Shown here piece by piece: positions 1 to 12,595 of a stretch of 64,000 bases of DNA. Below the pieces are notes generated by a model. It was not told the DNA's origin, did not search any database, and saw only the letters and a program-made list of their open reading frames with translations. Origin of the DNA: Urophycis tenuis (lineage: Eukaryota; Chordata; Actinopteri; Gadiformes; Phycidae); NCBI GenBank assembly GCA_036785325.1, contig JAXIVH010000025.1, forward strand, positions 1,666,072 through 1,730,071, given 5' to 3'. The position numbers and the translations under genes were made by a program. Every line of letters begins with the position of its first letter. Position 1 is the first letter of the stretch.

Positions 1-175
1 CTGTGTTCATTGCATTGTCTTTAAAGGTGGGGTATGCTAGACAGAACAGTGTTCCACAACCTCCCGTCATCTCCTGTGTTCATTGCATTGTCTTTAAAGG
101 TGCAGTATGCCAGACATAAAAGTATCCGACAACTTCCCCGACATCTCATGTGTTCATTCTTTGTCTTTAAAGGCG
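1..175. repeat. Tandem repeat, about 73-bp unit, roughly 2.4 copies
   Basis: The phrase TGTGTTCATTGCATTGTC followed by TTTAAAGG starts near base 1, recurs near 74, and recurs in a shortened form (missing a GCA) near 148. The copies differ by scattered substitutions. The array is cut by the left edge of the window. It lies in an intron of uhrf2, upstream of the terminal exon. Confidence 0.7.
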
Positions 176-582
176 CTTGCAGGTCAGGTGTAAACACTAT
201 TATTTTCGTTTGATATTGTAGGAAATAGTCTAGCCATCCATTAGCTATGAGTGACTGAAATGCTCTGAGAATATCTGTTTCAAGTTGACTGCGCCTGCCT
301 CTGTACTATTCTCGACCGCGCCCGGCTCATTTCTGACTAATCAGGGCATCTCTTCCCTGATCGGTTCGCGGGAGGCCATCTTGCCGACCAATCACGTGCA
401 CGTGAACGCGACACTTCCCAATGGCTGAGAAATGTATGGAGGGAAGGAGCACAAAGGGAGGGGATGCTTTGTTGGGATTGTTGCACTCTTGCACTGTGCC
501 TTTTCTTTCCTAAATCCTAAATCCTACCTACTGCAGCTTTAACTAACGGCCATTTTGTTTGTTTGGTTTGTTCCCACCACAG

Positions 583-729
583 ACCTGTCTCCAGCGGTCG
601 TTCCGCGCCGAGGTCTACACGTGTCCGGCGTGCCGCCACGACCTGGGCAAGGACTACGCCATGGCGCCCAACAAGACTCTGCAGATCCTGCTCGACCAGT
701 TCTTCCCCGGCTACAGCAAGGGCCGATGA
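583..729 (+). CDS. uhrf2: UHRF2, terminal coding exon (C-terminal part of the RING finger)
   Basis: The exon follows an acceptor (CCACCACAG, ending at 582) and reads from TGT at 586 to TGA at 727-729. The peptide starts [20 protein letters not shown] and ends [17 protein letters not shown] proteins are multidomain E3 ligases (UBL, tandem Tudor, PHD, SRA, RING) that read hemimethylated or hydroxymethylated DNA and histone H3. This exon holds the last CPAC zinc ligands of the RING and the conserved tail. The tail resembles UHRF2 ([13 protein letters not shown] in human, from memory) more than UHRF1 (LNQLFPGYGNGR), and ermp1 and ric1 nearby are also human 9p24 neighbours of UHRF2. Upstream exons lie outside the window. 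There is no initiating Met because the frame enters by splicing. Confidence 0.88.
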   Translation, partial: TCLQRSFRAEVYTCPACRHDLGKDYAMAPNKTLQILLDQFFPGYSKGR

Positions 730-921
730 GGCCGTCGCCGGCAGGGAAACATTATCCGCTCTATAAGATACAGACGACACTCGCAACACAACGCACACAC
801 AATAGCGTTCATCTCGTACTTCCCCCCGAAATACGCATATAAGCTCCACGTTGGAAAAAAAAAAAAAAAAAAAAAAAAGCATAGCGCAATAGACAGGAAA
901 AGGAAATAGCACTCCGGGTCA

Positions 922-994
922 AACACGCACACGCACACAGGCGCACACATACGCACACGTACGCATACACACGCGCGCACACATACGCTCACGT

Positions 995-1032
<38 letters not shown>
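922..1032. repeat. Interrupted (CA)n microsatellite
   Basis: CA repeats with CG and TA interruptions run into a pure CA tract. It lies in the presumed uhrf2 3' UTR. Confidence 0.9.
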
Positions 1033-1036
<4 letters not shown>

Positions 1037-4000
1037 TATAACGTCATCCATGTATAGGATAGCCCCATGCTAGACCCACACAGCGGAAACGGATCAAATC
1101 AACGTATGGACCGCCTCCATCCAAATCACCAGCCTAAATTTAAGCCCAGAAGGACCGCGTCTTGTCACACTCGCTCATTCTATCCAGTAATTGTACTCAC
1201 TGCCACAACCGTCCGCCGACGCCATGAGTTCATAGTCTACCTTTAAAACCAGGCAATGCATGTCTGCCGCCCCCCCCCCCCCCCCCCGGGTCAAGGGACG
1301 CTCATTAGAAGTCGCCAGCACTTCAGGCCTTCCTGTGCCTGAGCTTCTAGCAGCATTGCAGGGAGAGGGCTCGTTCTGCCAAGCAGCATTCAATACCTTA
1401 TTCCACACCGTTCGACGTTTGTATTTATTTTATAAATGATTGATGACATTTAGCATTACCTACCTGTCCGTGGCAAGGGAAAGGACAAAAAAAAAAATAG
1501 TTGTACAGAAATCATACCATGTTTAATGTCAAATGAAGCACTTTAAAGGGATTTGACATTATCTTCTAGCCTCCGTTAATGAAAATCATGTCCTGCAGAA
1601 AATGGCGGGGCAGTATTTTGGAGACACAGATGTATCCAAACAAGCAGCAGGGGGCTTCTGGTTTGTTTTCTTCAAACTGTAAAGCTAGCAAATGGAGCTA
1701 AGCTACCATGATTAAGTAACTTAAATCTTAGGCAAATGTGAAAGGTTGAGCTACTAAAAACTGACATGTAGGGTGGAGAGATTATGGTTGTTTTTCCATG
1801 AATCAAAATCGGTATAGGTCAAGCTAGGCTAGTGTTATGGCAAGAGCCTGGCTAGTCTCATCATTCTGCCCTCTACTTATGAATATGTGTTGCTATCGTG
1901 TGGCAAACCCTGCAGTTAAACCCGACTCATGCAGTACAGAAGTGTATCTCTTTGTGGGAATTTTATTTCAGAGCACAATTACAAAATAGCCATGCCATAT
2001 CTGACTCATTCGTTAATAGAACTTTGTGGATCAATTGTGGCAACAAAAAAAATCTAATATTAAAGTAAACCATCTGCTGGGAGACTCCAAAATGTCTGCG
2101 ATAGATATTAATTCAATTCCAAGTTAAAAAAACAACAAAAAAACGGATTATGAAAAAGGAATTACAGGAGGAAGCCTTGGCTATTGTAGGAGAAACAATC
2201 CTATTCATTCTTCTTATTTTATTGACTATACTGATCATAGGAAACACGGAACACTGTGGTTTTCTCACGTGGTCATCTTACAGTTGCTTTTCTCCGACGT
2301 GACTCGGTGAGTTGAGATGCAGGCAGAGGGTTTCTAGGGGGGCGCCTTGCTCAAGGACGTCTCCATGGGCAGACCGCCGCCTGTGGCCTCAGCAGGGAGC
2401 CACGCCAAACCTCCAGACGTCGTGGTCCTCCAACCCGTTGGTGTTTCATTTCATGTGTCGCAAAGGGAGTTTAATTCAGGTGAAGCTGTCAGGATTTATT
2501 TTGTCCATCAGTGTGATTATTGACGTCAAATAATCAATACACTTACTATGGCTGTACATGGAGGCGGATATTTAAGCACAAGGAAGTTCTAGAGATACAT
2601 CCTGCCAGTGAAAACTCCTGTTGCTTTTAATTGAAACTTCAGCATTTCCCCCCCCCCCCCAAAAAAAAAAAATTGAAATGGGGCAAATTGTTATTCCGAT
2701 TCAATTTTTCAGAATGTCAATCATCTTGTTACCGTGGGAATAACCAAAAAGAAAAAGATCTTTATAGAATAACATGGTTGCACACAATAATCTTCTTAAT
2801 ACTATCCCAAAATCACTGCGGATAGTAGATGTGATTGTTTTGTTGTGTGAACTCGTCCCAGCTCGGGAGAAGTCGACACAACACACACTTTATAGTTTAT
2901 CTACATATGACAATGGTCAAGGCATTAAGACTTTACAACTAGAATAGTGTACAGTAATTATGCTCACATATTTTACATGATGAATGCAGATCTAGCAGTT
3001 TGTGTCATGTAAAGTATCCAAAAATTACAATAACAGTTTTCAACATACAGTACCTCTCTTATTTGCTCATTGCCGTGTTAACTCAGAGTTACTCACTAGC
3101 CGGCATGTCTACTACAATGGATCAGCTTTGCATTCGCATTTAATAATACTTCATTGTATTTATGATGACTCCTAGTATTCCGATTGTCTATGCGCACAAC
3201 AATGAGTCACATGGTTGAAACTGCTCCTCGGTGATGAAACAATGCCGTGGGTTGACAGGAAGACATCTTAGTTATTTGTACACCTAATCCATTCATTTGA
3301 CCTGGTGACAAATCAGAACTAATGTAACTATGCCACCACAGGCAAACACTCATCAGAAGCTAGATTGTAATTTGAGTAGAGGAGATTCCCCCCCCCCCCC
3401 CCCCCCCCGTGTTATTTTCTGATTGTCTTGTGTAACATCCTGAGTCACATACAAGGTTAGCGGTGAGTTGAAGTCGGTGAAGACCCGTGTTGAATGTTTA
3501 GTCGACCAGGTCTACTCGGGGCTCCAACAGTCATCCTGGTAGGCACTTCCAGAGGGGCGGAGTCTAACGCTGTCCCGCACACACAGGGTCACATGGTAAC
3601 CGTTAACGAATGGTGTATTGTGGAGGCCTGTAAGGCCCTCACTCGGTCCACGTCATTTTGCTTGTCCCCGTTAGTTTCCTTTTAACCTTATGTTTGGCTG
3701 GCTGTTGTTTTCTTTTTGGTTTTCTGTGGCTACGTCCTCGTTTCCCCTTTCTGCAAGTTTTTTTTATTTTATTTTATTTTTTTACAACATGCGAATCCAA
3801 ATAATGCTATTGCCTCTAAATCTAACTGTGACGTACTTAACTCTTAACACCGTCGTTCAAGCTCGCTTGACCATCCTTTTTCTTCTTGGATTGACCGGCG
3901 ACCCACTCGTCCTCATTTCTGCTGCTGTATGCACCTCTCTATACACTCTCTCTCTCTCCCTCTCTCTCTAGCTCTCTCTCTCTCGTCCCCCATCTTCTAC

Positions 4001-4812
4001 CCTCTGTGCCCTTCAGTACTAACGTTTTTTCTAGACGTCTTGTGGACGCTTGGCTTAAGTGTTGTGTTTTATGTTTTTTAACTATTGCACTCTTTTGACG
4101 AAGAAGAAAAAAAGAAAAAAAAAAGATTGAAAAGACAGTCACGGTCATCCAGTTTCATATACTGTGTAATATTATGTATGTACGCCTTTTGTGTTCAATC
4201 ATTTTAGTTGAATCGTTAGTCATGTTGATGTGGAGGCGTCAGACCATGGCCAGAGGAGTGTCATCGCGTCATATTGTGATCTGAAATTTTATACATGTTA
4301 TAATACTTGATATGTAACTATTAAATATTTTGATTCCAGAAAAAGACTCCTCCTGGAACGTGTGTGTGGTCGCATTCACTTTCATGAATTGTAATTCATA
4401 ATGCGGCACCCAACGTTTGGAAATCAACAAAACATTTAGCGGTTGCCAATGTTTAGTGCCTCAGAGCCAAGCGCTGTTCAATATTTTAGTTTTTATTTCT
4501 GTGAAACTAATTTCTACTTAGAAACACTATCATGGGTTTGCTTCAACCAAGTAGTTAATTCATTCAGTAATTCAATGTAAAGCAGCTATGCACTCATTTT
4601 CCTTTTTTAATTATTTTTAAATGGAAAAACGCAAATTTCCCCACAAACAAAAAGTCCTAGAATGTATAACAAAACGATGGATCACAAAGCTCCAGGAGCT
4701 TTCTTGTTGCTAGTTTTTTTTTCAGTTGATAAACTAGTGGATATTTGCATAAATTAAATCATGGCGAAACAAGGTCAAAACTCTTGATCAATGGTGTTGA
4801 ATGGGCGTTTTT

Positions 4813-4847
4813 AATAAATAATAAAGAGTTTCTTTAATTACTTTATT
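4813..4847. terminator. Candidate convergent polyadenylation signals of uhrf2 and antizyme
   Basis: AATAAA occurs on the plus strand at 4813-4818 and 4820-4825. On the minus strand AATAAA is read from 4847 to 4842. uhrf2 (+) and antizyme (-) converge here, so both genes may end in this 35-bp stretch. This is inference: the implied uhrf2 3' UTR would be about 4 kb and the antizyme one about 1.1 kb, longer than in human antizyme. Confidence 0.35.
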
Positions 4848-5944
4848 ATCACAGAAGCAGGTACCACTATGCGGGTGAACTTTAAACTATAAAGGATTAA
4901 AAGGAATGCTAGTCCAAAACTTCAGAAATATTATATAACCACAACAATTTTTAACTTTTAAAACAAAACAAAAAAAATAAAGAAATGCTACAATAACGTC
5001 AGGTATACATCACAGAAAGAAGCCAGAACGGGGGCCTCTGAATCAGTCACATGCAACAGCATCCATGTTTTTCCACTCAGACCTTACTCCTCTACCTTGA
5101 ATTACTATCCAGCTATAAAGTACCAATCATTGGGGTTGACGCTCCAGGGAGCCTTTTGTACAATCCTAATACTCATAGTGCAGTGTCGTCCTACAGACCA
5201 CGCTCAGTAACAAATAGCATACGTTGGGAATCCGGGACCAAGCTCTGATGTTCAGCTTCTGGACACCAGCAACGTGAAAGCAGGGGGGCGCCATTACAAG
5301 TGTATCCACCTGACGTTTTTTTTTTTTTTGTTGTTGTACATTCAAGAAACAAAGAATCCTTCTCAGTCAGTCGCCAGCGCAACCGTACAGATAAAGAAAA
5401 AAAAGTGACTCAAGAAATACTAAAAATGACTCAAGGAAATACTAAAGGATATACTGTATAACAAAAAAAAAGAGTTCGGAATTACGACACGCACATCCTA
5501 AATCCAAAACAAGAATCCTGCCGTCTCCCCTTAAAACAACAACACAGGCCTACCCATGAACCTTATATGGTGGTAGCATCATAAAGATAAGACACAGGTG
5601 AGACGGGGCGGAGTCAAAATGCACGTCTAGCCATCGCCCGCGGCGGGGAAACAAAAAGTTGTGCGTGTTTTACTCGTTAGCATTTGGATTACATGAAGGA
5701 GACTTGATTAAAACTTTTTTTGTTTGTTTGTTTTTTTACTAAAGTTACGATATATATGTAAACCTATAGAATGGGAGAGAGTGGGGTGGGGTGGGTGGAT
5801 GCAGAGGTAACAAGATTTAAAGCATGGGGGGGGGGGGGGGTAAAAGACAGTGGTGGTGGACTAAATCTACTGGGTGGAGGGGGGGAGTGGGGGTGTCTGT
5901 GGCAGAACCGAGTCGGGGGTCGGGCACAGGGGTCGTCCGTGGAG

Positions 5945-8900
5945 CTAGTCCTCGTCCGAAGAGTCCCTGTCGAAGGTGTAGGCCATGAAGAGGACGTCGG
6001 GGCGAGGCGGGACAAGGGCGTGGCCCGGTTTCACAATCTCAAAGCCCAGGAAACTGAACGTGCGCACCAACTTGGCTGTCGAGTTGAGGGAGAGAAGAGA
6101 CGTAAAGCGTTACAACACGTACGACCCCTCGTTCATAACAGGGCCAGAGGTGCGGTTTGTATATTTGACATATGGTCAGTGTCGACGTACCACGTTCCTC
6201 TCTGTTCTTGTAAAAGCAGACAAACACGCTGTCGACTTTCAGATGTTCCTCAGCATACTCCAGGAGAGCTGCCAAACTGGAAGGAAAGAGGGCACGTCCC
6301 ACAGTTAACGAGATGAGAGCCGCAGAAGACCGTGGAAGGCATTGCAAAATGGGTGCACGCAAAAGCATCGACCAATTTCATTTGGAGAAAGGGTTTAGGG
6401 TCATTACCAACTCTAAAGTGCATTCATTCATTACCACTGCCCTGAAAGTTGTGTTAAAAGGTGCTGTAAGCTATATTTGTTTGTTAAAAATAAGTGTCAA
6501 ATAGCTCTATATTCTGACAGCCATCACTGATGTAGAGTGTTTGGTCAGTAACTTGGGTCTCCCAGTCCCTCAGGCTGCGGTTAACAGAAACACATGTTGT
6601 GGTTTCCTGTTCCCACTTCATCAGGAGTGAGAGCTCCAAAAAGAGGCGGTCCTCCCTGAGCCTTCACGGAAAGGCAGCAGGCTTTCAGGGTTGACTGACA
6701 ACGATGACCGACAATGATGCAGCAGGCCAAGTTAATGACTGCAGCTCTTCCAGGAATGACTTACACATCCAAATAAAAAAATAAAAAAGGCTAAAGAACA
6801 GAAAAAAAAGAAAGCAGCCAGGAAAAAAACCACAGGCAAGACCTGTAGTTATGGTGAGGTGGGGAGTGGGCTGACGGCAGAAACTTACAGGAAGTGGGCC
6901 AATTACTATATTCCCGTCAGGGCCACACCGTGACTGATAAGTGACTTCTACGCTGTTCATCACTGAGCGGTGGGTACCTCTCCTTGCTGCCCTCGGGTAG
7001 AGGGTCTTGGGGTATCTCCACGTAGAGCGCATTGCTGCTCAGCACAGCGTCCCACTGTATGGCCTTGGTCACAGTGGGCCGACTTTGGAAGTGGAGCATC
7101 CCCGGTCGACCATTACTCGCGGGCTCTTCAGTCACTGTTAATTTCCTGTCCTGAAAGGATAAGAGAGGGGGGGGGGAAAGACAATCAGTGAAAACCCCCC
7201 GTAATAGACTTAAGACTTCTTTAATGTCCATAACACTTACATAAAATGGAAAATTTTCTTTGACAGTGGCATAAAGACATACAAGAAGCACACACACATC
7301 ACAAACAACACGATACACAATAAATAGATAAAAATAATATATAGGTAAAAAATATATAATCAGTCCAGTTTCCTCCAGAGAAGAGTTAAAAGATGTAAAT
7401 AATAGTGAGACAGTAATGGCACAACATTAACTTTGGCCATCTAGTCTGCCGACACAAAAGTAATTAATGCCACACAAAAGGGGGTGAAAGACTTTGGATA
7501 ATTGTGGCGTACAATACAATGAAATGCGGACACTTTTATCCAAAGTAACAGAGTCAGTGACACATGGTGTCAGCGTGAGACTGCAGCACATGGGCACTGG
7601 GAGCGCCCGCCCCCCCGCCCCCCCACCCCCCCCCCCCCCCACCCACTTACCGAGTAGAGTGGAAGAGCTGAAGGAGTGTGATCCCGTGCGCCATTCCCTC
7701 GCCCACCTGGGATCTTCAGGGGTGGGAGAGGGGCATCAGGAGCACCACAGAGGCCCCGGGCTGCGGGTACTACTACAGTGCAGGGCCAGGCTAGCGAGGC
7801 AGAGAAGTGAAGAAAGAAGAAGAAGAAATCATACTCATTAGGAATCTAGTGGTCCGAGAAGGCCTTCCGTTGGTTATAGGCTAAGGCCATTGTTGATTTG
7901 TTTATAATGGCGTCTGTTCTTATCGGAGAGACCATCTTCCTTTCGACATACATGTTTATGTTTACATGTTTATACCAGACACAAAATCATCAATGAATAA
8001 TCGGCTTGTAAAAATTCAATACTTGTCGCTACAAGTATTGACCGGAAACAATTTGTGCAAAACAACGATAATACATTAGCTATTGATCATTAACACGGTC
8101 GACAGCCAAGACTTTATTTTACAAAAAACCTACTCTAGTTCGCCGCCATCTCATGTGGAATTGAAATTAACTACTGGCCAAAAAATGGGAATGTTTATTT
8201 AGTGCTGATGTGCAAGAAACGTTAATGCGCAACTTCCGCATTTGAACCTTGCATGTTTTCGTAAACATGCCATGTACCTACGACTTCCGGAGTGGTCAGT
8301 ATCTCAGTTACCATCGTGTCGATGCAACTTTACTCGATGTTGTCTTCTTCATCGAGTTACTTTTTAATAAAGGATACCTCTCTGCGTTAATAATGCAATT
8401 CGAATGCATTAATGTCATGTTAGGTGAAATAAATACCTATTCCCTGAGAAAAGCAGGAGTGTTTCGACTACACCTGTATTCTAAATCAATATTAACTCTA
8501 GAGACAAGTATTTAAGCATTTACAATTACACGATTAATTTGAGATCAACATCAACCCAACGTATGACATCAGGTACTGTACGTGTCAGTCGATGTTTACC
8601 AAAGTAAAAAGCAGTGGATTGACAAAGCCCTGGCTACAGTCAGTGATAGGTTACTGGTTTAAAGTTGTCAGCTGGACACCGAATCGTTAACGAACTAGAT
8701 GGATTGTGTTCACTTGGGAGATAGGTCGAAATATTTCCACTTCTACCGAGTCTTTGATCAGTATAAGTGCGAAGTAAAAGGACGTTCTTCCGTAGCTACA
8801 GGGCTAACGTTAGCTTAGTCCACCCATCCCCCACACGAGAGCTACAACAAGCTAGCGGTGACGGGCTAGCCAGTTAGCATATCTAAATCATGTCCGTCGC

Positions 8901-9034
8901 TTCACTTACTTGCCAATCATGTCACAGATACTACTACTTAAGTCAGCCATGGTAGCAAGAGTCTGCTGTTTTCCTTCTTTTTCGCGAGCAAAGCAATGAC
9001 TGTTTAAGATCCGCTGGAGGTTGGATTTTACCAT
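5945..9034 (-). CDS. oaz1: Ornithine decarboxylase antizyme (oaz1-type), complete, with +1 frameshift
   Basis: Coding exons read on the minus strand: 9034-8910, 7790-7651, 7150-6978, 6276-6191 and 6075-5945. All junctions are GT-AG and the phases agree. The start [20 protein letters not shown] is the OAZ1 N-terminus. ORF1 is 59 codons and ends at TGA 7738-7736. Skipping one base (+1) opens ORF2 ([14 protein letters not shown]...), which runs to TAG at 5947-5945 and gives 217 residues. The core motif [17 protein letters not shown] is the antizyme ODC-binding region. The protein binds ornithine decarboxylase, blocks its dimerisation, delivers it to the 26S proteasome and inhibits polyamine uptake; frameshifting rises with polyamine level. 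Some ORF2 residues (KLTVT, WDAVLSS, RPDV, final SDED) look more like OAZ2, so the oaz1/oaz2 label is less certain than the family. The N-terminal part between exon 1 and the shift site is shorter than in human OAZ1. Confidence 0.93.
7691..7745 (-). other. oaz1: Programmed +1 ribosomal frameshift site and downstream stimulator of antizyme
   Basis: On the minus strand the sequence TGGTGCTCCTGATGCCCC spans the ORF1 stop (TGA, 7738-7736). TCC-TGA-T is the conserved vertebrate antizyme shift codon pair. Directly 3' lie CCCCTCTCCCACCCCTG and CCCAGGTGGGCGAGGG, whose complementary C-rich and G-rich parts match the known antizyme pseudoknot. The site sits in coding exon 2, as in other vertebrates. Ribosomes must shift +1 here to make antizyme, which is the polyamine sensor. 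Confidence 0.93.
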
Positions 9035-9241
9035 CCGGCCTCGGATAGAGACACGACGTGCTGGCTGCTCTCTGCTATGGTCGGCTTCAGAGTGATGAGA
9101 CACAGTTGCCGAGTCCAACGTCGCTGGGTAAACCGCAAGTGTCACATTACGCTCGATGACACCATCACACTTCCGGTACAATTTGTTGTCAATTTATTGT
9201 TTTGTCTGTTAGACAAACACAAATATATGTTTCTTTTGTTT

Positions 9242-9247
<6 letters not shown>

Positions 9248-9294
<47 letters not shown>

Positions 9295-9316
9295 AACACA
9301 CACACACACACACACT
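9248..9316. repeat. (CA)n(TA)n(CA)n compound microsatellite
   Basis: A CA tract passes into a TA tract and back into CA. It lies upstream of the antizyme gene. Confidence 0.95.
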
Positions 9317-10141
9317 GTGTATATATACACAGTACTCAAACAAAACAACAAAACACACAGGGTTTTATTATATTTGCAATTAATTCCTCATTTAATGGCA
9401 AAAGTGGAAACAAATAAAGCATTTGGGAACGTTGTAGAGTAAACTGTTAAGAAAACCAGTCAATGGCTGTGTGAAGATCAAGCGACTAAATACTTGTTCA
9501 ACCTCTCTATTATTACTACACACAGCGAGAGAGCATCTGGCAAAGCATGCTGCAGTTATCTGAAGACGAGAAGGGCAGCATATTTATATAGGCGAAGCAC
9601 CGAGTCAGCGAACAGGGGATCATGACACCCAAGGTCAGGGGGCGATAAGGACAGGATTTCGGTGGGAACCAACCTTGTTAACTGACACGCAACGGAGAAC
9701 ACAGTGCAATAAGCCAGGCAATAAGAGTACATCATGATACAATGAGCCATAGGAATACATTACTGAAAAGATTAATGAATAAAGTCATTTTGGAAGCAGT
9801 TCTCTCATTGTCAGGTTTTGTTCCGGAGCAGTGTGGCCCTCTTCATGGGATCCCCACTTGACTTCAGATACCAACAGATACCCCACTCTCTTGCCTCTCT
9901 CTATTCTCTTGCCTCCCCAGTAGTCCAGGTATCCACTGCTCCTCATCCTGCTCCATGCTAAAGGTGCCTTCCATGATGGCTTCGGCCTGGTCCTTGGCAG
10001 AAGCTGTCGAATCAAAAACGTCTGATAAACCAAGGGCAGTCTGGAGAAATTCCTGTTCTTGGGGGTGACCATTTCTGCCTGGTGCCCAACTGTGACTTTA
10101 CGTAATAATCATCTCATTAACTCTCATTACATCCCCTCCAA

Positions 10142-10216
10142 ACACACACACATGCACACACACACATGCACGCACGCATACACGCACGCACGCACACACG
10201 CACGCATGCACGCACG

Positions 10217-10309
<93 letters not shown>
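10142..10309. repeat. Long (CA)n microsatellite with ACGC variants at its left end
   Basis: About 168 bp of CA repeats, the first 75 bp interrupted by CATG and ACGC units. The apparent open frames over it are simple-repeat translations. Confidence 0.95.
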
Positions 10310-10310
<1 letters not shown>

Positions 10311-10664
10311 GCATTAACATAAGCTTTAAACTGCATATGACCCGACTTAATGTAAACAGTTAACGTAAACAGCTAAGTGTGTGCTTTCTTGTTCTGAACC
10401 CTCTCAATTCTTCATAAGTGGATTAGTAAAACTGTTCTTCAGCCTTGAGCCAATGAATATAGACAAATATATTTGATTAATGACTTGATTGCTGATCAGC
10501 AAGTAGCAATTCCATGGAACTCAGATTACTTACTGAGCATTCCTGAACAGGTCCCAGCACACATTGTTCAGACAAAACATGGGCAAGTGTAGACAAATCT
10601 TTTTTTAATTCTTTTTATTCAGCACCTTTTTCCCCCTGTTTACTTGTATACAGTCAAAGAAAAG

Positions 10665-10667
<3 letters not shown>

Positions 10668-10737
<70 letters not shown>

Positions 10738-10744
10738 GTGTGTG
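10668..10744. repeat. (GT)n microsatellite
   Basis: About 75 bp of near-pure GT, upstream of ermp1. Confidence 0.95.
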
Positions 10745-11065
10745 CCTATACGTGTGTCTGTGTGTGTTCATGCACGAGCTAACGTGTTTGTTATATTGCC
10801 TTTCCAACCCAAAATGTAAACGTGCATGCTTCTCCTGTTTGTCTTCGTTTTAAATACAGCAGTTAGTTTGCACAACTAAAATGTGTAGTATGTGCTCTTG
10901 GTCAACAGGGTGCGCATCGGCCATTATGTACCCTTGTTTTGCATACACCGCCCAGGCGAACTGCATTAAGTTGTCCCTCTGCGCGATCCGTCAGTTGTGC
11001 TCAGGAAAGCGCCGCCTGTGTGAGAGCGAAGCTTGCGGCTGATGTAGCCTACTACTATAGCAAAG

Positions 11066-12530
11066 ATGGAGAGTGACACCACAATCAGGAGAATAAAACC
11101 ACTCGGGACGCCGAACAGTGTATCGCAAGTCAACAACGTTTCACGGAGTTCACAGGGGGGTAACGGTTACAACAGCGACCCGAAGAAAAAGCCCGAAGTG
11201 AATCTGTTCTTGCTCCGGGAAGGTTTCGGAGCTTCCTTAGTGTTTGTGTTTATTTGGGTGCTATGGGTACTCGTGCATTTGTCACTACAGCAGCTCGTCA
11301 TTGGGAAGTCGACTGGTGAATTCAACGCAGTAAGAGCCAGGTGAGTTGGTTGTTTGCTTTCCTGTGTTTTTTCATGCTCAACTTCTGTCTTGGATTGACA
11401 TTGGTGCCGTTGGTGGACCGCTAACCTTTCCTGTAGTTCAAGAGTGCATAACGCACACCCTCTAGAAACGCACATCCCCCCACCTTTCAAGGTAACTGTG
11501 AAGCCAGGTGTTTTGCTGTCAGAACTTGGTACAAGAAGGGCCACTGACTAGGCACAATTCACTCTATTTTGGTATACTCTAGTTACGATCATCAGTTTTA
11601 TCCCTTTGGGAAAGGCGGATAGTTTTAGCGACCTGGATAATATAGTCAGTTATAACAAAGCTGTAAACACTGTCAATGAAAACCACTTAAAGAATAGAAT
11701 CACGTTGTTATTCTTTGTGCAGCCTTCAAAAGGGCGGACTGGAAATGACATAATATACCATAAAAGATTAAGGAGAAACGCAACTGAAGGATGCATAACA
11801 AAGCTTAACAAACCATTTTTTATTTCCCTTATTGCATCTGAATGGCGACCACACCTCCGCAATTCAGACGCCAAGTCTTCATTGCTCAACAGTAGACAAT
11901 GAAAGATTTAAGTGCATATGAGGGATGAGGACCGATAGCCTCACACATCATTCTGCCAAAATGGTGTTGGTGATCTATCCTAGTCCCTTGAGTAAAATGG
12001 TATAACAAATATGGTATAAAAAAAATCCCTGTCAACTCGTGAAGTTATACCGACATGCTAAAAGGTGTATTAAGATGGGTGTTAAACTGGTCATGAATAT
12101 GATCGTACTTCAATAGATTACATTCATGTCCAAGGCCTAATGTAAACTCAAACTCAATGGGACATCTGGTCTGATCATTTAAAAAATTAAAACAAATGCA
12201 TTCACATTGCAATGTCCGTCAAAAGTAGTAATGGTGAAGGACAGAATGACCGTGCATTATGTATGCATGATGTCATTGTTTGTGGCCCGAGTGTGGGAGT
12301 GATATTTGGCCGAGCAAAAGAAATCAAAGAAAGCCGGAAAGAACTTGAATCTCGTGTGATTGGATTGCTGCCACAAGCTTTGAAGGAAGTTGCAGCTCTG
12401 CAGTTTGTGGAGAACAAGTTGAAGTTCTGGAAAGTACATTTTCTGAAGAACTGAAAAAGAAAGTAAAAACCAAAAATACCCACTTTTTTTGTATTTAGTC
12501 TTACACAGGTTTATTTTCTCACATTAAGAA

Positions 12531-12595
<65 letters not shown>

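Larger units (their letters stand above)
730..5944. other. uhrf2 3' UTR, intergenic DNA and antizyme 3' UTR
   Basis: No further coding exon was recognised. The stretch begins with the uhrf2 3' UTR and ends with the antizyme 3' UTR read from the other strand. It holds a poly-A run at 856-878, an interrupted CA repeat at 922-1032, poly-C runs near 1270-1287, 2649-2660 and 3389-3408, a CT tract near 3945-3983, and AT-rich unique sequence. Candidate polyadenylation signals for both convergent genes cluster at 4813-4847. Confidence 0.55.
9035..11065. other. Antizyme upstream region and intergenic DNA before ermp1
   Basis: The divergent antizyme and ermp1 starts bound this stretch. It contains a CA/TA microsatellite (9248-9316), a long CA array (10142-10309) and a GT array (10668-10744). 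No coding exon was recognised. A minus-strand open frame near 9840-10040 is compositionally gene-like but unrecognised. The promoters themselves cannot be placed from motifs. Confidence 0.5.

Noticed and set aside
1..175. Possible CRISPR-like spaced repeats
   Set aside because: It is a diverged 73-bp tandem repeat with no constant repeat/variable spacer pattern, in a vertebrate genome.
5771..6316. 181-codon plus-strand ORF
   Set aside because: It is antisense to antizyme exons 4 and 5 and crosses their intron and a poly-G tract.
9785..10072. Overlapping minus-strand frames between antizyme and ermp1
   Set aside because: One frame looks mildly gene-like (acidic, Gln-rich) but has no recognisable family or splice structure.
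10098..10363. Cys-Val and His-Thr repeat open frames on both strands
   Set aside because: They are translations of a CA/GT microsatellite. The same applies at 10644, 28444-28885, 29785-30167 and 37393-37812 outside fbxw5 exon 3.
12212..12454. 80-codon plus-strand ORF in ermp1 intron 1
   Set aside because: The peptide is not repeat-like but matches no family I recognise, and there are no splice or promoter signals. It could be a relic of a mobile element.
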